Shown one piece after another: positions 7,858 to 17,119 of a stretch of 64,000 bases of DNA. The position numbers and the translations under genes are program-made. Under the pieces are notes generated by a model. The model worked only from the letters and a program-made list of their open reading frames with translations. It had not been told where the DNA came from and did not search any database. How positions within the stretch are numbered: the stretch's first letter is position 1; each line of letters starts with the position of its first letter. Source of the stretch: Gemmatimonadaceae bacterium (GTDB taxonomy: Bacteria > Gemmatimonadota > Gemmatimonadetes > Gemmatimonadales > Gemmatimonadaceae); the NCBI GenBank assembly GCA_035606695.1, contig DATNEW010000003.1, positions 57,256 to 121,255 of the forward strand, in the 5' to 3' direction.

Positions 7858-10590
7858 ATGACTTCGACGCAGAACGGTGACGGGCGCTCGACCCCGACCC
7901 GGCTCCGACTCTACTCCGCGCTGCTCTATTGCTATCCCGCATCGTATCGCACGACCTATGGCGACGAGATGCGAGACGTGTTCGCGCAGCGCCTCGCGGC
8001 GGATCCCCCCCGCTGGGGATTGCCGGGTTACGCGCTCGCCTCGACGGCCGATGTGCTGCCCAACGCCGCTCGCGTACACATCGATCTGCTCCGAGCGGAT
8101 CTCGGCTACGTCACGCGAGCATTCCGGCGTTCGCCCTGGACGTTGGCCGGTGTCATCGGCGTTTTGGCCATCGGCGTCGGGGCTGCCTCGGCGGTGTTCA
8201 ATGTGCTCTACGGTGTCGCATTTCGGCCGCTGCCCTATTCCGCCGCGGATCGACTTGCCATGGTCTGGATGCGTCCACGCGATGTACCGACGGCTGCGCC
8301 GCGGCGCGGAGTCGCTCCACAACGAAAATCTCCGAGCCTCGAGCACGGGCTCCTCGTCGGGAACGCGGTGCTCGGTCTACGCCGCGACAGCCATGGTCTC
8401 TTCCGCGACCTTGCCGCGATCGAGTCGTGGCAGGGCAACCTCGCCGCACAGTTTGATTTGCCCTTCGCCGATCACGTCGAGCGCCTTCATGGTGCGTACG
8501 TCACCCCGAACTTTTTCGCGCTGCTCGACGTTCACCCGTATCTCGGGAACCTGTTCGCCGATCAGGGCAACGACGACGATGCGGCATCGATCGTTGTCAG
8601 CTATCGGGCATGGCGAGAGTACTTCGGCGCGGATCCGAGCATCGTTGGCCGGCCGCTGACGCTCACGGTCGGACGCTCCCCTCGCGCCACACGATCGTAT
8701 CGCGTCGCCGGCGTGCTGCCTCCCGACTTTCGCTTCACGTATCCCGAGGAGACGCAAGCGTGGCTCGCGTTGCCGTGGACGGTGATGGCCGCGGCCAACC
8801 CGCGGTCGCTCGCGTCGGAACCGGTGTATCAACTCGTCGGCCGGCTCGTCGACGGCGTGACGATCGAGCAAGCCGACGTGCGCCTCCGCGCGCTCGATCC
8901 CATGGGTGCGCCTTCGGCTGCCGCGCCGCCGACCGCGCCGGTCCCTCGACAGCCATCGTTCGTCACTCTCTCGGCGAGCCCTATCCGGGATTGGGTGCTC
9001 GCTGACGCACGTCCCGAGCTCTACTTGCTCTCGGCGGTCGTATGTCTCTTGCTCGTCATCACCTCGGTGACCGCGGCGAGTATCATCGTCCTTCGCGGCA
9101 TCGCACGGCGCGACGAGCTCGCCGTGCGCACCGCGCTCGGTGCCGATCGCGGCCGCCTTGCACGCCAGCTCGTCACGGAGGGCTTCGCGCTCTGTCTTGG
9201 CGCGGCCGGCATCGGGATCGTCGCCGCCGCGGTGCTCCTGCCGATGTTGCGACGCATACTTCCCGGCGGATTGCCACGCGGCGACGAGGTCTCACCCGCA
9301 GTCGGCGTGTTGCTCGTCACCGGCGGCGTCGCGATCGCGATGACGATGATCGCCGCGCTCGTGCCGCTGCGTTCCTTGACGCGGTTCGACATCCGTGCGT
9401 TGCTTTCCGCGAAGGAACACGCGAGCGATGGCGGCCGATGGCTCGGATGGCGACAGCGCATCCTTGCCGTACAAAGCGCGATTGCCACGGCGCTGCTGCT
9501 GGCTGCGGGTCTGCTTCTCGTCAGCTTCTGGCGCCTTGGCCACGTTCCGCTCGGCTTTTCATCGGATCACGTGGTGACGCTCGAAACGCGGCTGCTCGAT
9601 CCAAAGTACCGCGATCCGACACGCATCGCGGCGTTTCTCACGGCGGCGGTAAACGGCGTGCGCGCCGTCCCCGGCATTCGTGACGTTGGCGTGACGTCGG
9701 CCGTTCCATTTCGCGGCACCGACTTCACGTCGAGAGTTGGACGCGCGGATGGCGGCAGAGAGCTGCCAGCGGCCCTCCGCATGGTCGATTCCGCCTACTT
9801 CGACGTCATGAACGTGTCACTTGTGCGGGGGCGCTGGTTCAACAGCGCCGACAACGCGAACGGCCCAAACGTCGCGATCATTTCCGAGTCGCTGGCGCGG
9901 AACCTCTTCGGCGCGAACGACCCGATCGGTCAAGCGATCGATTCCGAAGTGCCGAAACGAATCGTCGGCATCGTGCGTGACGTGCGGTACGCCGGATTCG
10001 ATGAAGCGGCGCGACCGGCGGTGTACATCTCCGTGGCGCAGCATCCCGAAAACCTCATTTGCATTGTCGCGCGCACTGCGCTTCCGTTGGACGCTGTCGC
10101 GCCGGCCTTACGTCGCGCGATCCACGCCGCGGATCCCGCCGTGCCGGCGATGAACGTCACGACGGTCGATCGGATTCTCGACGAATCGATTGCCGATCGG
10201 CGCTTCTACACGTTCGCGGCGATCGCGTTTTCGAGCATCGCGCTCGTCATCACGCTCGCCGGTCTTTCGGCGATCGTTGCCCGGACGGTCATCGATCGGC
10301 GCCGCGAGTTGGCGATTCGTGTGGCCATGGGAGCCGAGGTGGCGCACTTGCGATCGGTGGTCGCGCGCGACGGTGTGGCTCCGGTGATCGTCGGTACCGC
10401 GTGTGGTCTCGCGCTCACGGCGCTCGTCGTTCGACAACTCGCTGGTCTGTTATTCGACACGCGGCCGCTCGATCCGGGCGTGTGGATCGCCGTGCCGGTG
10501 TCGATCGTTTTGATTGGCGTTGTCGCTGCCGCGCTCGCCGGACGAGGTTTGCTGCGCATGGCGCCCATGGACATTCTTCGCGGTGACTGA
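7858..10590 (+). CDS. ABC-transporter-like permease, ADOP type (permease 1)
   Basis: A 910-aa inner-membrane protein with the duplicated MacB/FtsX plan. It has a cytoplasmic prefix domain, TM1 near residue 95, a periplasmic core domain, three FtsX TMs, then TM5, a second periplasmic core and three more TMs. The last FtsX half carries the conserved loop RELAIRVAMGA. Its prefix domain differs from the other eight (YCYPASYRTTYGDEMR) and no PadR gene adjoins it. No ATPase gene is nearby, as usual for ADOP proteins, whose substrates are unknown. The start ATG at 7858 was chosen over an upstream extension of the frame because GGTGAGGA precedes it. Confidence 0.85.
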   Translation: MTSTQNGDGRSTPTRLRLYSALLYCYPASYRTTYGDEMRDVFAQRLAADPPRWGLPGYALASTADVLPNAARVHIDLLRADLGYVTRAFRRSPWTLAGVIGVLAIGVGAASAVFNVLYGVAFRPLPYSAADRLAMVWMRPRDVPTAAPRRGVAPQRKSPSLEHGLLVGNAVLGLRRDSHGLFRDLAAIESWQGNLAAQFDLPFADHVERLHGAYVTPNFFALLDVHPYLGNLFADQGNDDDAASIVVSYRAWREYFGADPSIVGRPLTLTVGRSPRATRSYRVAGVLPPDFRFTYPEETQAWLALPWTVMAAANPRSLASEPVYQLVGRLVDGVTIEQADVRLRALDPMGAPSAAAPPTAPVPRQPSFVTLSASPIRDWVLADARPELYLLSAVVCLLLVITSVTAASIIVLRGIARRDELAVRTALGADRGRLARQLVTEGFALCLGAAGIGIVAAAVLLPMLRRILPGGLPRGDEVSPAVGVLLVTGGVAIAMTMIAALVPLRSLTRFDIRALLSAKEHASDGGRWLGWRQRILAVQSAIATALLLAAGLLLVSFWRLGHVPLGFSSDHVVTLETRLLDPKYRDPTRIAAFLTAAVNGVRAVPGIRDVGVTSAVPFRGTDFTSRVGRADGGRELPAALRMVDSAYFDVMNVSLVRGRWFNSADNANGPNVAIISESLARNLFGANDPIGQAIDSEVPKRIVGIVRDVRYAGFDEAARPAVYISVAQHPENLICIVARTALPLDAVAPALRRAIHAADPAVPAMNVTTVDRILDESIADRRFYTFAAIAFSSIALVITLAGLSAIVARTVIDRRRELAIRVAMGAEVAHLRSVVARDGVAPVIVGTACGLALTALVVRQLAGLLFDTRPLDPGVWIAVPVSIVLIGVVAAALAGRGLLRMAPMDILRGD

Positions 10591-10601
10591 GCGCGCTCGC
10601 G

Positions 10602-11492
10602 TCAAGCCCGCATTCCACGTTGGTAGTTCCCGGGCGTCGTGCCTACATACCGCTTGAAATGCCCGGTGAGATGGCTTTGATCCACGAACCCGGTCAGCGC
10701 CGCCACGACGGACGGCGCTTCACCTGACGCGAGCAGCACCCGCGCGCGTTCGACACGAACCTGAAGCAGGTACTGGTGCGGCGAGACGCCCGTCGATCGC
10801 GTGAAAGTGCGAATCAGGTGAAACGATGTGATGCCTGCCTGCGCCGCCAGCGCGTCCAGCGAGGTCTTGCTCGAATCGGCGAAGCAGGACTGCATGACCT
10901 GCTTGGCGGTGCGCACGGCCATCGGATCGTCATGCATCGCCGCGCTCGATCTCCGTCCGCCGTGATGACGCACGACGGCCGCGATGGCAAGTGTCAGTGC
11001 TTCCTGGGAGGTGATGCCGGCAAGCACCGCGCTCGATGGTCGCTGCTCCCGAGTCGTTCCGAGCGGAGGCAGCAATCGCCGCTCGAGCGTGAGGAGCGCT
11101 CGCTCGACGAGAGTGTCCTGTAATACTGGAACTAGAAACTCCAGCCGTCCGGGAGCGACTCCCTCGCTCTCCGCGCATTGCTCGAACAGCGACACCGGCA
11201 CGTGCGCCGCGAAATACGAGAGCACGTCCGAGTGTGGCCCAATGCCGCCGGTGTGGACCTCGCCGGGCGGAATGACGACGATGTCGCCGCGCCGGCGCAC
11301 GTGGCTCACGCCGCGACACCAGATCGACCCGACACCGCGCAGCCCAACCCCCAACGTGTACGTGTCGTGCGAATGCCGAGGGAAGGTCATTACGCGGTAC
11401 AGCGTGCGGAGCACTTCGACGCGCTCGCCGGCGACGTCGAACGCTGCGACATCGGCTCGATCGACATCCCGACGGCTGGATGAGCCCGGCAT
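10602..11492 (-). CDS. AraC-family transcriptional regulator
   Basis: A 296-aa regulator. The N-terminal cupin-like sensing domain (about 20-110) includes FPRHSHDTY and IPPGEVHTGG. The C-terminal AraC domain has two helix-turn-helices, with LAAQAGITSFHLIRTF and the second in VVAALTGFVDQSHLTGHFKR, and ends in the typical YVGTTPGNYQRG. It is divergent from the di-haem cytochrome gene, which is its likeliest target, and convergent with permease 1. Confidence 0.9.
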   Translation of the reverse strand: MPGSSSRRDVDRADVAAFDVAGERVEVLRTLYRVMTFPRHSHDTYTLGVGLRGVGSIWCRGVSHVRRRGDIVVIPPGEVHTGGIGPHSDVLSYFAAHVPVSLFEQCAESEGVAPGRLEFLVPVLQDTLVERALLTLERRLLPPLGTTREQRPSSAVLAGITSQEALTLAIAAVVRHHGGRRSSAAMHDDPMAVRTAKQVMQSCFADSSKTSLDALAAQAGITSFHLIRTFTRSTGVSPHQYLLQVRVERARVLLASGEAPSVVAALTGFVDQSHLTGHFKRYVGTTPGNYQRGMRA

Positions 11493-11591
11493 GCGTGGCC
11501 TGCGATGAGGCGGATGACGTCAAGAATCTCCAAGACGCCGCATCGGTTCCGGACTTGGTTGCATCGGCGGGGGCATCCACAGGGAGACGAA

Positions 11592-12980
11592 ATGCGTCGG
11601 CGAAACAGGCTGGTGTTCTGGAGCGGTGTTGTCGCGGCGACGGCGATCGTCGCGATCGGCGCGACGCATGTCGTCTCGGCGTTTGCGCGGCCGGCGACGA
11701 CCGTCTCGGTTGCGCGCCCGATGGCCCCATGGGACGTCACCGTCGCCCATGCCGCGCAACAGATGATGAACGACGGGCGAAACACCTTTCGCTACGCGAC
11801 GTTCGGCGACGAAGCGTTCTGGAGTGACGGCCTTGGTCTGGACAAGGCGATCGAGGGCGCCGCGCACGGCGGCGTGGGGGCCGGCGTCAGTCCGAAGACG
11901 GCGCTCTCACTTGGCCTCAAGGTCGACATGGATGCTCTGCCCTCCGCGGTCGTCGATGCGATCAAGGCCGGCAAGGTCGACCTGAACGATCCGGCGACGA
12001 CGTTGACGCTCATCAAGCTCAAGGCGGTGCTCGGTGTGGTCGGTACGTTCGACGGCGATCGCATGACGAAAGTCGGACTCACGTGCGCTGTGTGTCACTC
12101 CACGGTCGACGATGCGTTCGCGCCCGGCATCGGCCATCGGCTGGACGGCTTCGGGAATCGCGATCTCAATCCGGGAGCGATCATCGCCGCGACGCCGAAC
12201 GTCTCGATCGTCGCCAACCTGCTCAAGGTCGACGTCGCGACCGCGAAAAAAGTGCTCGGCTCGTGGGGCCCGGGTCGCTTCGACGCGGAGCTCGACAAGG
12301 ACGGCAAGGCAATGCGGCCGGACGGCATGCAGGCCGGCACCATCATTCCGAACGCATTTGGGCTCGCCGGCGTGAACAACCATACATGGACCGGCGGCTG
12401 GGGCGACGTCACCTACTGGAATGCCTACGTCGCGAATACAGAGATGCACGGCAAAGGCACGTTCTACGATCGGCGATTGGCCGATGCGAAGAAATATCCC
12501 GTGAGCGCGCGAACCGGCGCGTGGAAGATGCGGAATTCGCCCGATGAGGTGACCCCGCTGCTCGGCGCGCTGCAGGTATATCAGCTGTCGATTCCCGCAC
12601 CCCCGCCGCCCGCGGGCTCGTTCGACGCCGCCGCCGCGAGCCGCGGTGAAGGTGTGTTCAACGGCAAAGGCACGTGCGCGACCTGCCACGTGCCCCCGCT
12701 GTTCACCGAGCCTGGGTGGAACACGCATACCGCGCAGGAAATGGGAATCGACGATTTCCAATCGTCCCGGTCCCCGGATCATTCGTATCGCACGGCACCG
12801 CTGAAAGGCTTGTGGACGTATGACAAGTCGAATGGGCATGGCGCCGCGGGCCCGGGATACTATCACGATGGGCGTTTCAAGGACCTCATGGCCGTCGTCG
12901 AGCATTACGACACGCACTTCAAGCTCGGCCTTACCGCGGCCGAGAAGCGTGATCTCATCGAATATTTGAAGTCGTTGTAG
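11592..12980 (+). CDS. Exported di-haem cytochrome c
   Basis: A 462-aa protein. An N-terminal hydrophobic segment (residues 8-30) serves as signal or anchor. Two CxxCH haem sites are seen: CAVCH at 165-169 and CATCH at 362-366; the second lies in a compact class I cytochrome domain. The first half contains FRYATFGDEAFWSDGLGL, typical of di-haem cytochrome c / cytochrome c peroxidase-like proteins. It probably works in periplasmic electron transfer or peroxide reduction. AGGGAGA precedes the ATG. It diverges from the AraC gene. Distal haem ligands, and so peroxidase activity, cannot be judged. Confidence 0.85.
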   Translation: MRRRNRLVFWSGVVAATAIVAIGATHVVSAFARPATTVSVARPMAPWDVTVAHAAQQMMNDGRNTFRYATFGDEAFWSDGLGLDKAIEGAAHGGVGAGVSPKTALSLGLKVDMDALPSAVVDAIKAGKVDLNDPATTLTLIKLKAVLGVVGTFDGDRMTKVGLTCAVCHSTVDDAFAPGIGHRLDGFGNRDLNPGAIIAATPNVSIVANLLKVDVATAKKVLGSWGPGRFDAELDKDGKAMRPDGMQAGTIIPNAFGLAGVNNHTWTGGWGDVTYWNAYVANTEMHGKGTFYDRRLADAKKYPVSARTGAWKMRNSPDEVTPLLGALQVYQLSIPAPPPPAGSFDAAAASRGEGVFNGKGTCATCHVPPLFTEPGWNTHTAQEMGIDDFQSSRSPDHSYRTAPLKGLWTYDKSNGHGAAGPGYYHDGRFKDLMAVVEHYDTHFKLGLTAAEKRDLIEYLKSL

Positions 12981-13015
12981 CAGGGCACCTCGGGTTTAGT
13001 CGCGTTTATTCGAGT

Positions 13016-15742
13016 TTACTCGAGACGCATCGCCAACACCGGATCCGTGCGCAGCGCACGCCGCGCCGGAAGGACGCATGCGCCCAGCGCCGCGAGCAGC
13101 ATCACCAGCGCCGCGGCGGCAAACGCCGGCCCATCGGTCGGCGTTACGCCGTAGAGAAATCCCGAGAGCGCTCGAGTCGCCAGGGCCGCGCCAATCAGTC
13201 CAACGATGACGCCCCCTGCGACCGCCGTGACAATTCGCGACGTCACGAGTTGCACGACCTGGCCGCCTCCCGCCCCAAGTGCGATTCGAATGCCGATCTC
13301 GCGCCGCTGCCGCGCCACGATGTACGCCACCAATCCGTATACACCCACAGCCGCGATCAGCAGACCCAGGAGCGAATAGGCGCCGAGCAACGTTGCGCCG
13401 AAACGCTGTGGTTGAAGCGCCGCGTTGACCTGGTCGGCCACGAGCCGGGCCTGGCGAATCGGCGGGTGGGGCGCGACTTCCGCCAGCACGCGCCGCAAGT
13501 CCGCCAACGCGGCCGCGGGGTTCGTGCTCCGGACGATGAACTGCACGTCGTCGCTGAAATCGGGTATCATGGGCGTGAATACCATCGGGACCTGCCGGTC
13601 CTGGACCGACGCGTACTTCGTATCGCGCACCACGCCGACGACGGTGAAGCGCATCATCCCCGCATGAACGATCTGGCGCCCCACCGGATGCCCGTCGGGG
13701 AAGAACGCCTTTGCCGCCGCTTGATTGATGATGGCCGTGCTCAATGCCCGCGCCGTATCGCTCGCGATGAATGCCCGGCCGTCGACGATCGGCACATGCA
13801 GCACGTCGAAGTAGTTCGGGCTGATGTAGACCCAGCCCGCGTTCACCTGATCCTCGGTCCCCGGAGCTTGAGCGGCGGCTTTCTCGCCGGCGACGAAGGG
13901 CAGCACGTCGACCTTCGCCAACGGCACCTGGGTGCCCAGCGCGACCCCCGTCACTCCATGAATGGCGGCCGCCCGCGCCGTCGCGTCGCGATAATAGTTC
14001 GCTAATTCTACTCCTTTGTATCCGCCCAACGCGGGATTGATGCGCGCCGCGGCGAGCGGGGCGGGATCGAAGCCGAGATCGCTCCGCAGGCCGGCCTGCA
14101 TCGTTCGCACGAAGAGACCGGCACCCACGAGGAGCACGATCGAGAGCGCGACCTCGCCGGCGAGGAGCAGCGCGCGCGTATCGAGTCCGGAGCTCGCCTG
14201 TGTTTTGCGCAGCGTGGCGATCAAGCTCGCGCGCGAGGTCTGGAGCGCGGGCCCCAATCCAAAGATCAGCGCGGTGACCGCGCCCAGCGCGATCGTGCCG
14301 CCGAGCACTCGCGCGTTCAATGCGAACGGGATGTCGGCCAATCGAACGCCGCCGGGCAACGTGAACGTCGCCAGGAGGTGCACGCCCGCTCGGCTCACGA
14401 TCACTCCGCCGAGCGCGCCCGCAATGCCCAGGAGCAGGCTTTCGACGGCAAGCTGCTGCGCGATACGTCCCCGCGACGCGCCGAGCGATGCTCGCACACT
14501 CAGCTCCAGGCTGCGTTCGCCGCCCCGCACGAGAAACAAGTTCGCGACGTTGAAGCACGCGATCAGCAGCGTGAGCACGACGACGATGCTCAGAATCCAC
14601 ATGAATCGAACGAGTGTCGCTCGATCGTTGAATGCCGCGGCGTCGTTCACCGGCGTCAAGCGCACGGGATCGCGCACTTCGCGTCCCGCATAGCCCATCG
14701 ACATCGCGGACTTCCTGGGCGTGAGCGCCTTTTGCTGCGCGAAGACCGCGTTCAGCTCGGCGGCCGCCGCCCCGGACGCGTGTTCATCGCGCAGACGACC
14801 GACGAGTCGCCAATAATGGAAGTTGGGCAGCGTAAACAGCCGGGCGCGATGATCCGCGGAAAGAAATCCACCCAATCCGAGATCGGCGAGCATGGTCGCG
14901 GGTACCCAGAGCTGCGGCGCCTCGTTCAGCAACGTGCCGCGAAATCCACGCGGCGCGACTCCGATGATCGTGAACGGGTTGTTGCCGATCTTGATGGTGG
15001 ATCCGACGACGCTCCGATTGCGATCGAAGGCGCGCGTCCACAACGCGTCGCTCAGCACGACGACCGGATGCGCGCCGGGGACATCATCGTCGCTCGGAGC
15101 GATCAGACGGCCCACCTGCGCGTGGAGTCCCAGCACCGAGAAGTAGTTTCCCGAGGCGGCCGCGGTCTGCATCTGCTCGGATGCGCCCGCCGTCGTGGCG
15201 ACGACGGCATCCTGCGTGGCGAACGCCGCGATTCCCGTGAACGAACGAGCGCGCTCCGCCAACGCGCGATAGTTCGGATACGACAGCGGTGCCCGCGTGA
15301 CCTGATCGGTGATCGCTTCCGCGATCGAAACCAGTTGCGCCGGATGGTCGACGGGCAGCGGGTGCAGCAGGACGGCGTCGACGATCGAGAACACGGCGCT
15401 GTTCGCGCCAATGCCGAGTGCGAGCGTCGCGACGACGACGATCGTGAATGCCGGCGCGCGCAACAGGCTCCGCACGGCGTAGCGCACGTCACGTGTCAGC
15501 GAGTCGATGAACTCTGTTCCGCGCGTATCGCGCGCATAATCCTTGTGATATTCGAGGCCGCCGAAATCGCGCACCGCCGCCGCGCGCGCCGCCCGCGATG
15601 GTTCGCCGCGCGTGATGCGAATGGCCGTCTCGCGCTCGATGTGATAGCGCATCTCGTCGTCCAGGTCGCGCTCCGCGCGCCGGCGGTGGAACACGTCACG
15701 GAGGCGGAGACGGATGACGTACCACATTCGCTCGATGCCCAT
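13016..15742 (-). CDS. ADOP-type permease (permease 2)
   Basis: A 908-aa duplicated MacB/FtsX permease. The prefix domain spans about residues 1-75, TM1 about 92-114 (FTIVVVATLALGIGANSAVF), the first FtsX half about 380-500, and the second about 780-900 with REIGIRIALGA. It ends RTDPVLAMRLE, the common ADOP tail. The ATG has a strong GGAGG eight bases upstream and begins 1 base after the PadR stop, so the two genes are certainly co-transcribed. It is convergent with the cytochrome c gene. Confidence 0.9.
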   Translation of the reverse strand: MGIERMWYVIRLRLRDVFHRRRAERDLDDEMRYHIERETAIRITRGEPSRAARAAAVRDFGGLEYHKDYARDTRGTEFIDSLTRDVRYAVRSLLRAPAFTIVVVATLALGIGANSAVFSIVDAVLLHPLPVDHPAQLVSIAEAITDQVTRAPLSYPNYRALAERARSFTGIAAFATQDAVVATTAGASEQMQTAAASGNYFSVLGLHAQVGRLIAPSDDDVPGAHPVVVLSDALWTRAFDRNRSVVGSTIKIGNNPFTIIGVAPRGFRGTLLNEAPQLWVPATMLADLGLGGFLSADHRARLFTLPNFHYWRLVGRLRDEHASGAAAAELNAVFAQQKALTPRKSAMSMGYAGREVRDPVRLTPVNDAAAFNDRATLVRFMWILSIVVVLTLLIACFNVANLFLVRGGERSLELSVRASLGASRGRIAQQLAVESLLLGIAGALGGVIVSRAGVHLLATFTLPGGVRLADIPFALNARVLGGTIALGAVTALIFGLGPALQTSRASLIATLRKTQASSGLDTRALLLAGEVALSIVLLVGAGLFVRTMQAGLRSDLGFDPAPLAAARINPALGGYKGVELANYYRDATARAAAIHGVTGVALGTQVPLAKVDVLPFVAGEKAAAQAPGTEDQVNAGWVYISPNYFDVLHVPIVDGRAFIASDTARALSTAIINQAAAKAFFPDGHPVGRQIVHAGMMRFTVVGVVRDTKYASVQDRQVPMVFTPMIPDFSDDVQFIVRSTNPAAALADLRRVLAEVAPHPPIRQARLVADQVNAALQPQRFGATLLGAYSLLGLLIAAVGVYGLVAYIVARQRREIGIRIALGAGGGQVVQLVTSRIVTAVAGGVIVGLIGAALATRALSGFLYGVTPTDGPAFAAAALVMLLAALGACVLPARRALRTDPVLAMRLE

Positions 15743-15743
15743 T

Positions 15744-16079
15744 CTACACCTCCTGCAGGTGAAGCACGGCCGTGATCGCGCTCGAGAGACGCACCCAATC
15801 GGTGGTTTGCGCCTTGAGGAACTGGCGTCCCGGCCGCGTCAACGTGTAAAACTTGGCGCGCCGATTGTTGTCGGTGGTGCGCCATTCGGCGGTCACCAAT
15901 CCGATGTGCTCCAGCTTGTGAAGCGCCGGGTACAGTGAGCCGTGGCTCACAACGAGCGCCTCGGCGGAGACCTGGCGAAGGCGTTCGCTGATCGCCCAGC
16001 CGTTCATCGGCTCGAGCGCGAGCATCTTCAGGACGAGGATGTCCAGTGTGCCCTGAACGAGATCAGTCGGTTTGCTCAT
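15744..16079 (-). CDS. PadR-family regulator (paired with permease 2)
   Basis: A 111-aa winged-helix regulator: QGTLDILVLKML, then the recognition region SHGSLYPALHKLEHIGLV, and the wing NNRRAKFYTLT. The short C-terminal helix would mediate dimerisation. PadR proteins usually repress their own operon and open on ligand binding or cell-envelope stress. A perfect 23-base palindrome ends three bases before the start codon, strongly suggesting autorepression. It is expected to control permease 2, one base downstream. Confidence 0.9.
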   Translation of the reverse strand: MSKPTDLVQGTLDILVLKMLALEPMNGWAISERLRQVSAEALVVSHGSLYPALHKLEHIGLVTAEWRTTDNNRRAKFYTLTRPGRQFLKAQTTDWVRLSSAITAVLHLQEV

Positions 16080-16082
16080 GGT

Positions 16083-16105
16083 CTCATGTCGGTAACCGAC
16101 ATGAG
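16083..16105 (-). promoter_or_regulatory. PadR operator candidate at the start of the PadR/permease 2 operon
   Basis: Arms CTCATGTCGGT and ACCGACATGAG are perfectly complementary around one central base. It contains ATGT-N9-ACAT, close to the ATGT-N8-ACAT pattern of characterised PadR sites. It lies 3 bases before the PadR ATG on the minus strand and so covers the ribosome-binding position. Confidence 0.75.
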
Positions 16106-16249
16106 TGTAGGATCAAACGGCCGCCCGCGCAAGAGTCAGGATTCCGACACTTCCGGTTCGCCCCCAAGGCCCACATCGTAAGTCCGCGCGTGCCTGATCC
16201 CCGCTTCGCGACCAACAACAAAGCGCCACCTTCCGTAGGTACGGACACC

Positions 16250-17119
16250 ATGACCGATCCAACCGTATTCTGGCCGGCGCTTCTGGGACTCGCTGTTCTC
16301 GTCGCGGGATTGATCACCTACCGCCGCGACGCACACGGCCTCGCCGCCTTCGGCCCCGTTCTTGTCGCCGCATCCCTCGCGGCGTTCGCGGGCGAGCACT
16401 TCACGATCGCGCCGGCCCTCGCCGGCCTCGTTCCGAAATGGCTGCCGGGCCGGTTGTTCATCGCCTACTTCGTCGGCGTGGCGCATCTCGCCGCCGCATT
16501 GAGCTTCGTCGCTCGTCGATACGTCCGCTGGTCGTCGCTCTGCCTCGCGGTCATGTTCGCGTTGTTCGTGCTCCTGATGGATTTGCCGGGCGCGATCACA
16601 CATCCCACGACGCGACTGTTTTGGAGCCTCGCTGCCCGCGAGACCACGTACGCGATCGGAGCCTTGGCGCTCTTTGCCACCGTGATCCGCACCGACCACC
16701 CGCAACCGGCGCTGACCCTGGCTCGAATCGCGCGGATCTGGACCGCGTTCGTCCTTGTCTTTTACGGTCTCGAAAACCTGCTCTATCCGCAGTTCTCGCC
16801 CGGTGTGCCGGACGTCACGCCGACCGCGGCGTGGATTCCCTTCCCTCGCCTGTTCGCCTACGCCACGGGTCTGCTTCTCGTCGCGTTTGGAATCGCGATG
16901 CTCGCCCAGAAACATGCGGCGTCGAGCGCCGCGCGATCCGGCCTGTTGATGACGCTGCTCACTGTCGCGCTCTATGTGCCACAGTTCTTCCTCGCGCACG
17001 ACGCGTCGCAACAGCTCAACGCGCTCAATTTCATTTTCGACACGCTGCTCTTTGCCGGGATGATGCTGGTGATCAGCCATGCGGTCGCGGAACCGGCATC
17101 AGCGCAATCACACAGCTAG
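16250..17119 (+). CDS. Multi-pass membrane protein of unknown function
   Basis: A 289-aa protein with about eight predicted membrane spans, beginning with FWPALLGLAVLVAGLITY. Loops are short, and no catalytic motif or known family was recognised with confidence; the general look is of DoxX-like or related small membrane proteins. The ATG at 16250 gives a normal short N-terminus; the upstream in-frame extension crosses the PadR operator region and is unlikely. Its stop overlaps the stop of convergent permease 3 by 4 bases. Confidence 0.7.
   Translation: MTDPTVFWPALLGLAVLVAGLITYRRDAHGLAAFGPVLVAASLAAFAGEHFTIAPALAGLVPKWLPGRLFIAYFVGVAHLAAALSFVARRYVRWSSLCLAVMFALFVLLMDLPGAITHPTTRLFWSLAARETTYAIGALALFATVIRTDHPQPALTLARIARIWTAFVLVFYGLENLLYPQFSPGVPDVTPTAAWIPFPRLFAYATGLLLVAFGIAMLAQKHAASSAARSGLLMTLLTVALYVPQFFLAHDASQQLNALNFIFDTLLFAGMMLVISHAVAEPASAQSHS

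Noticed and set aside
13010..13023. Small palindrome TCGAGT-TT-ACTCGA between the convergent cytochrome and permease 2 genes
   Set aside because: Stem is too short and no T-run follows, so a terminator cannot be claimed.
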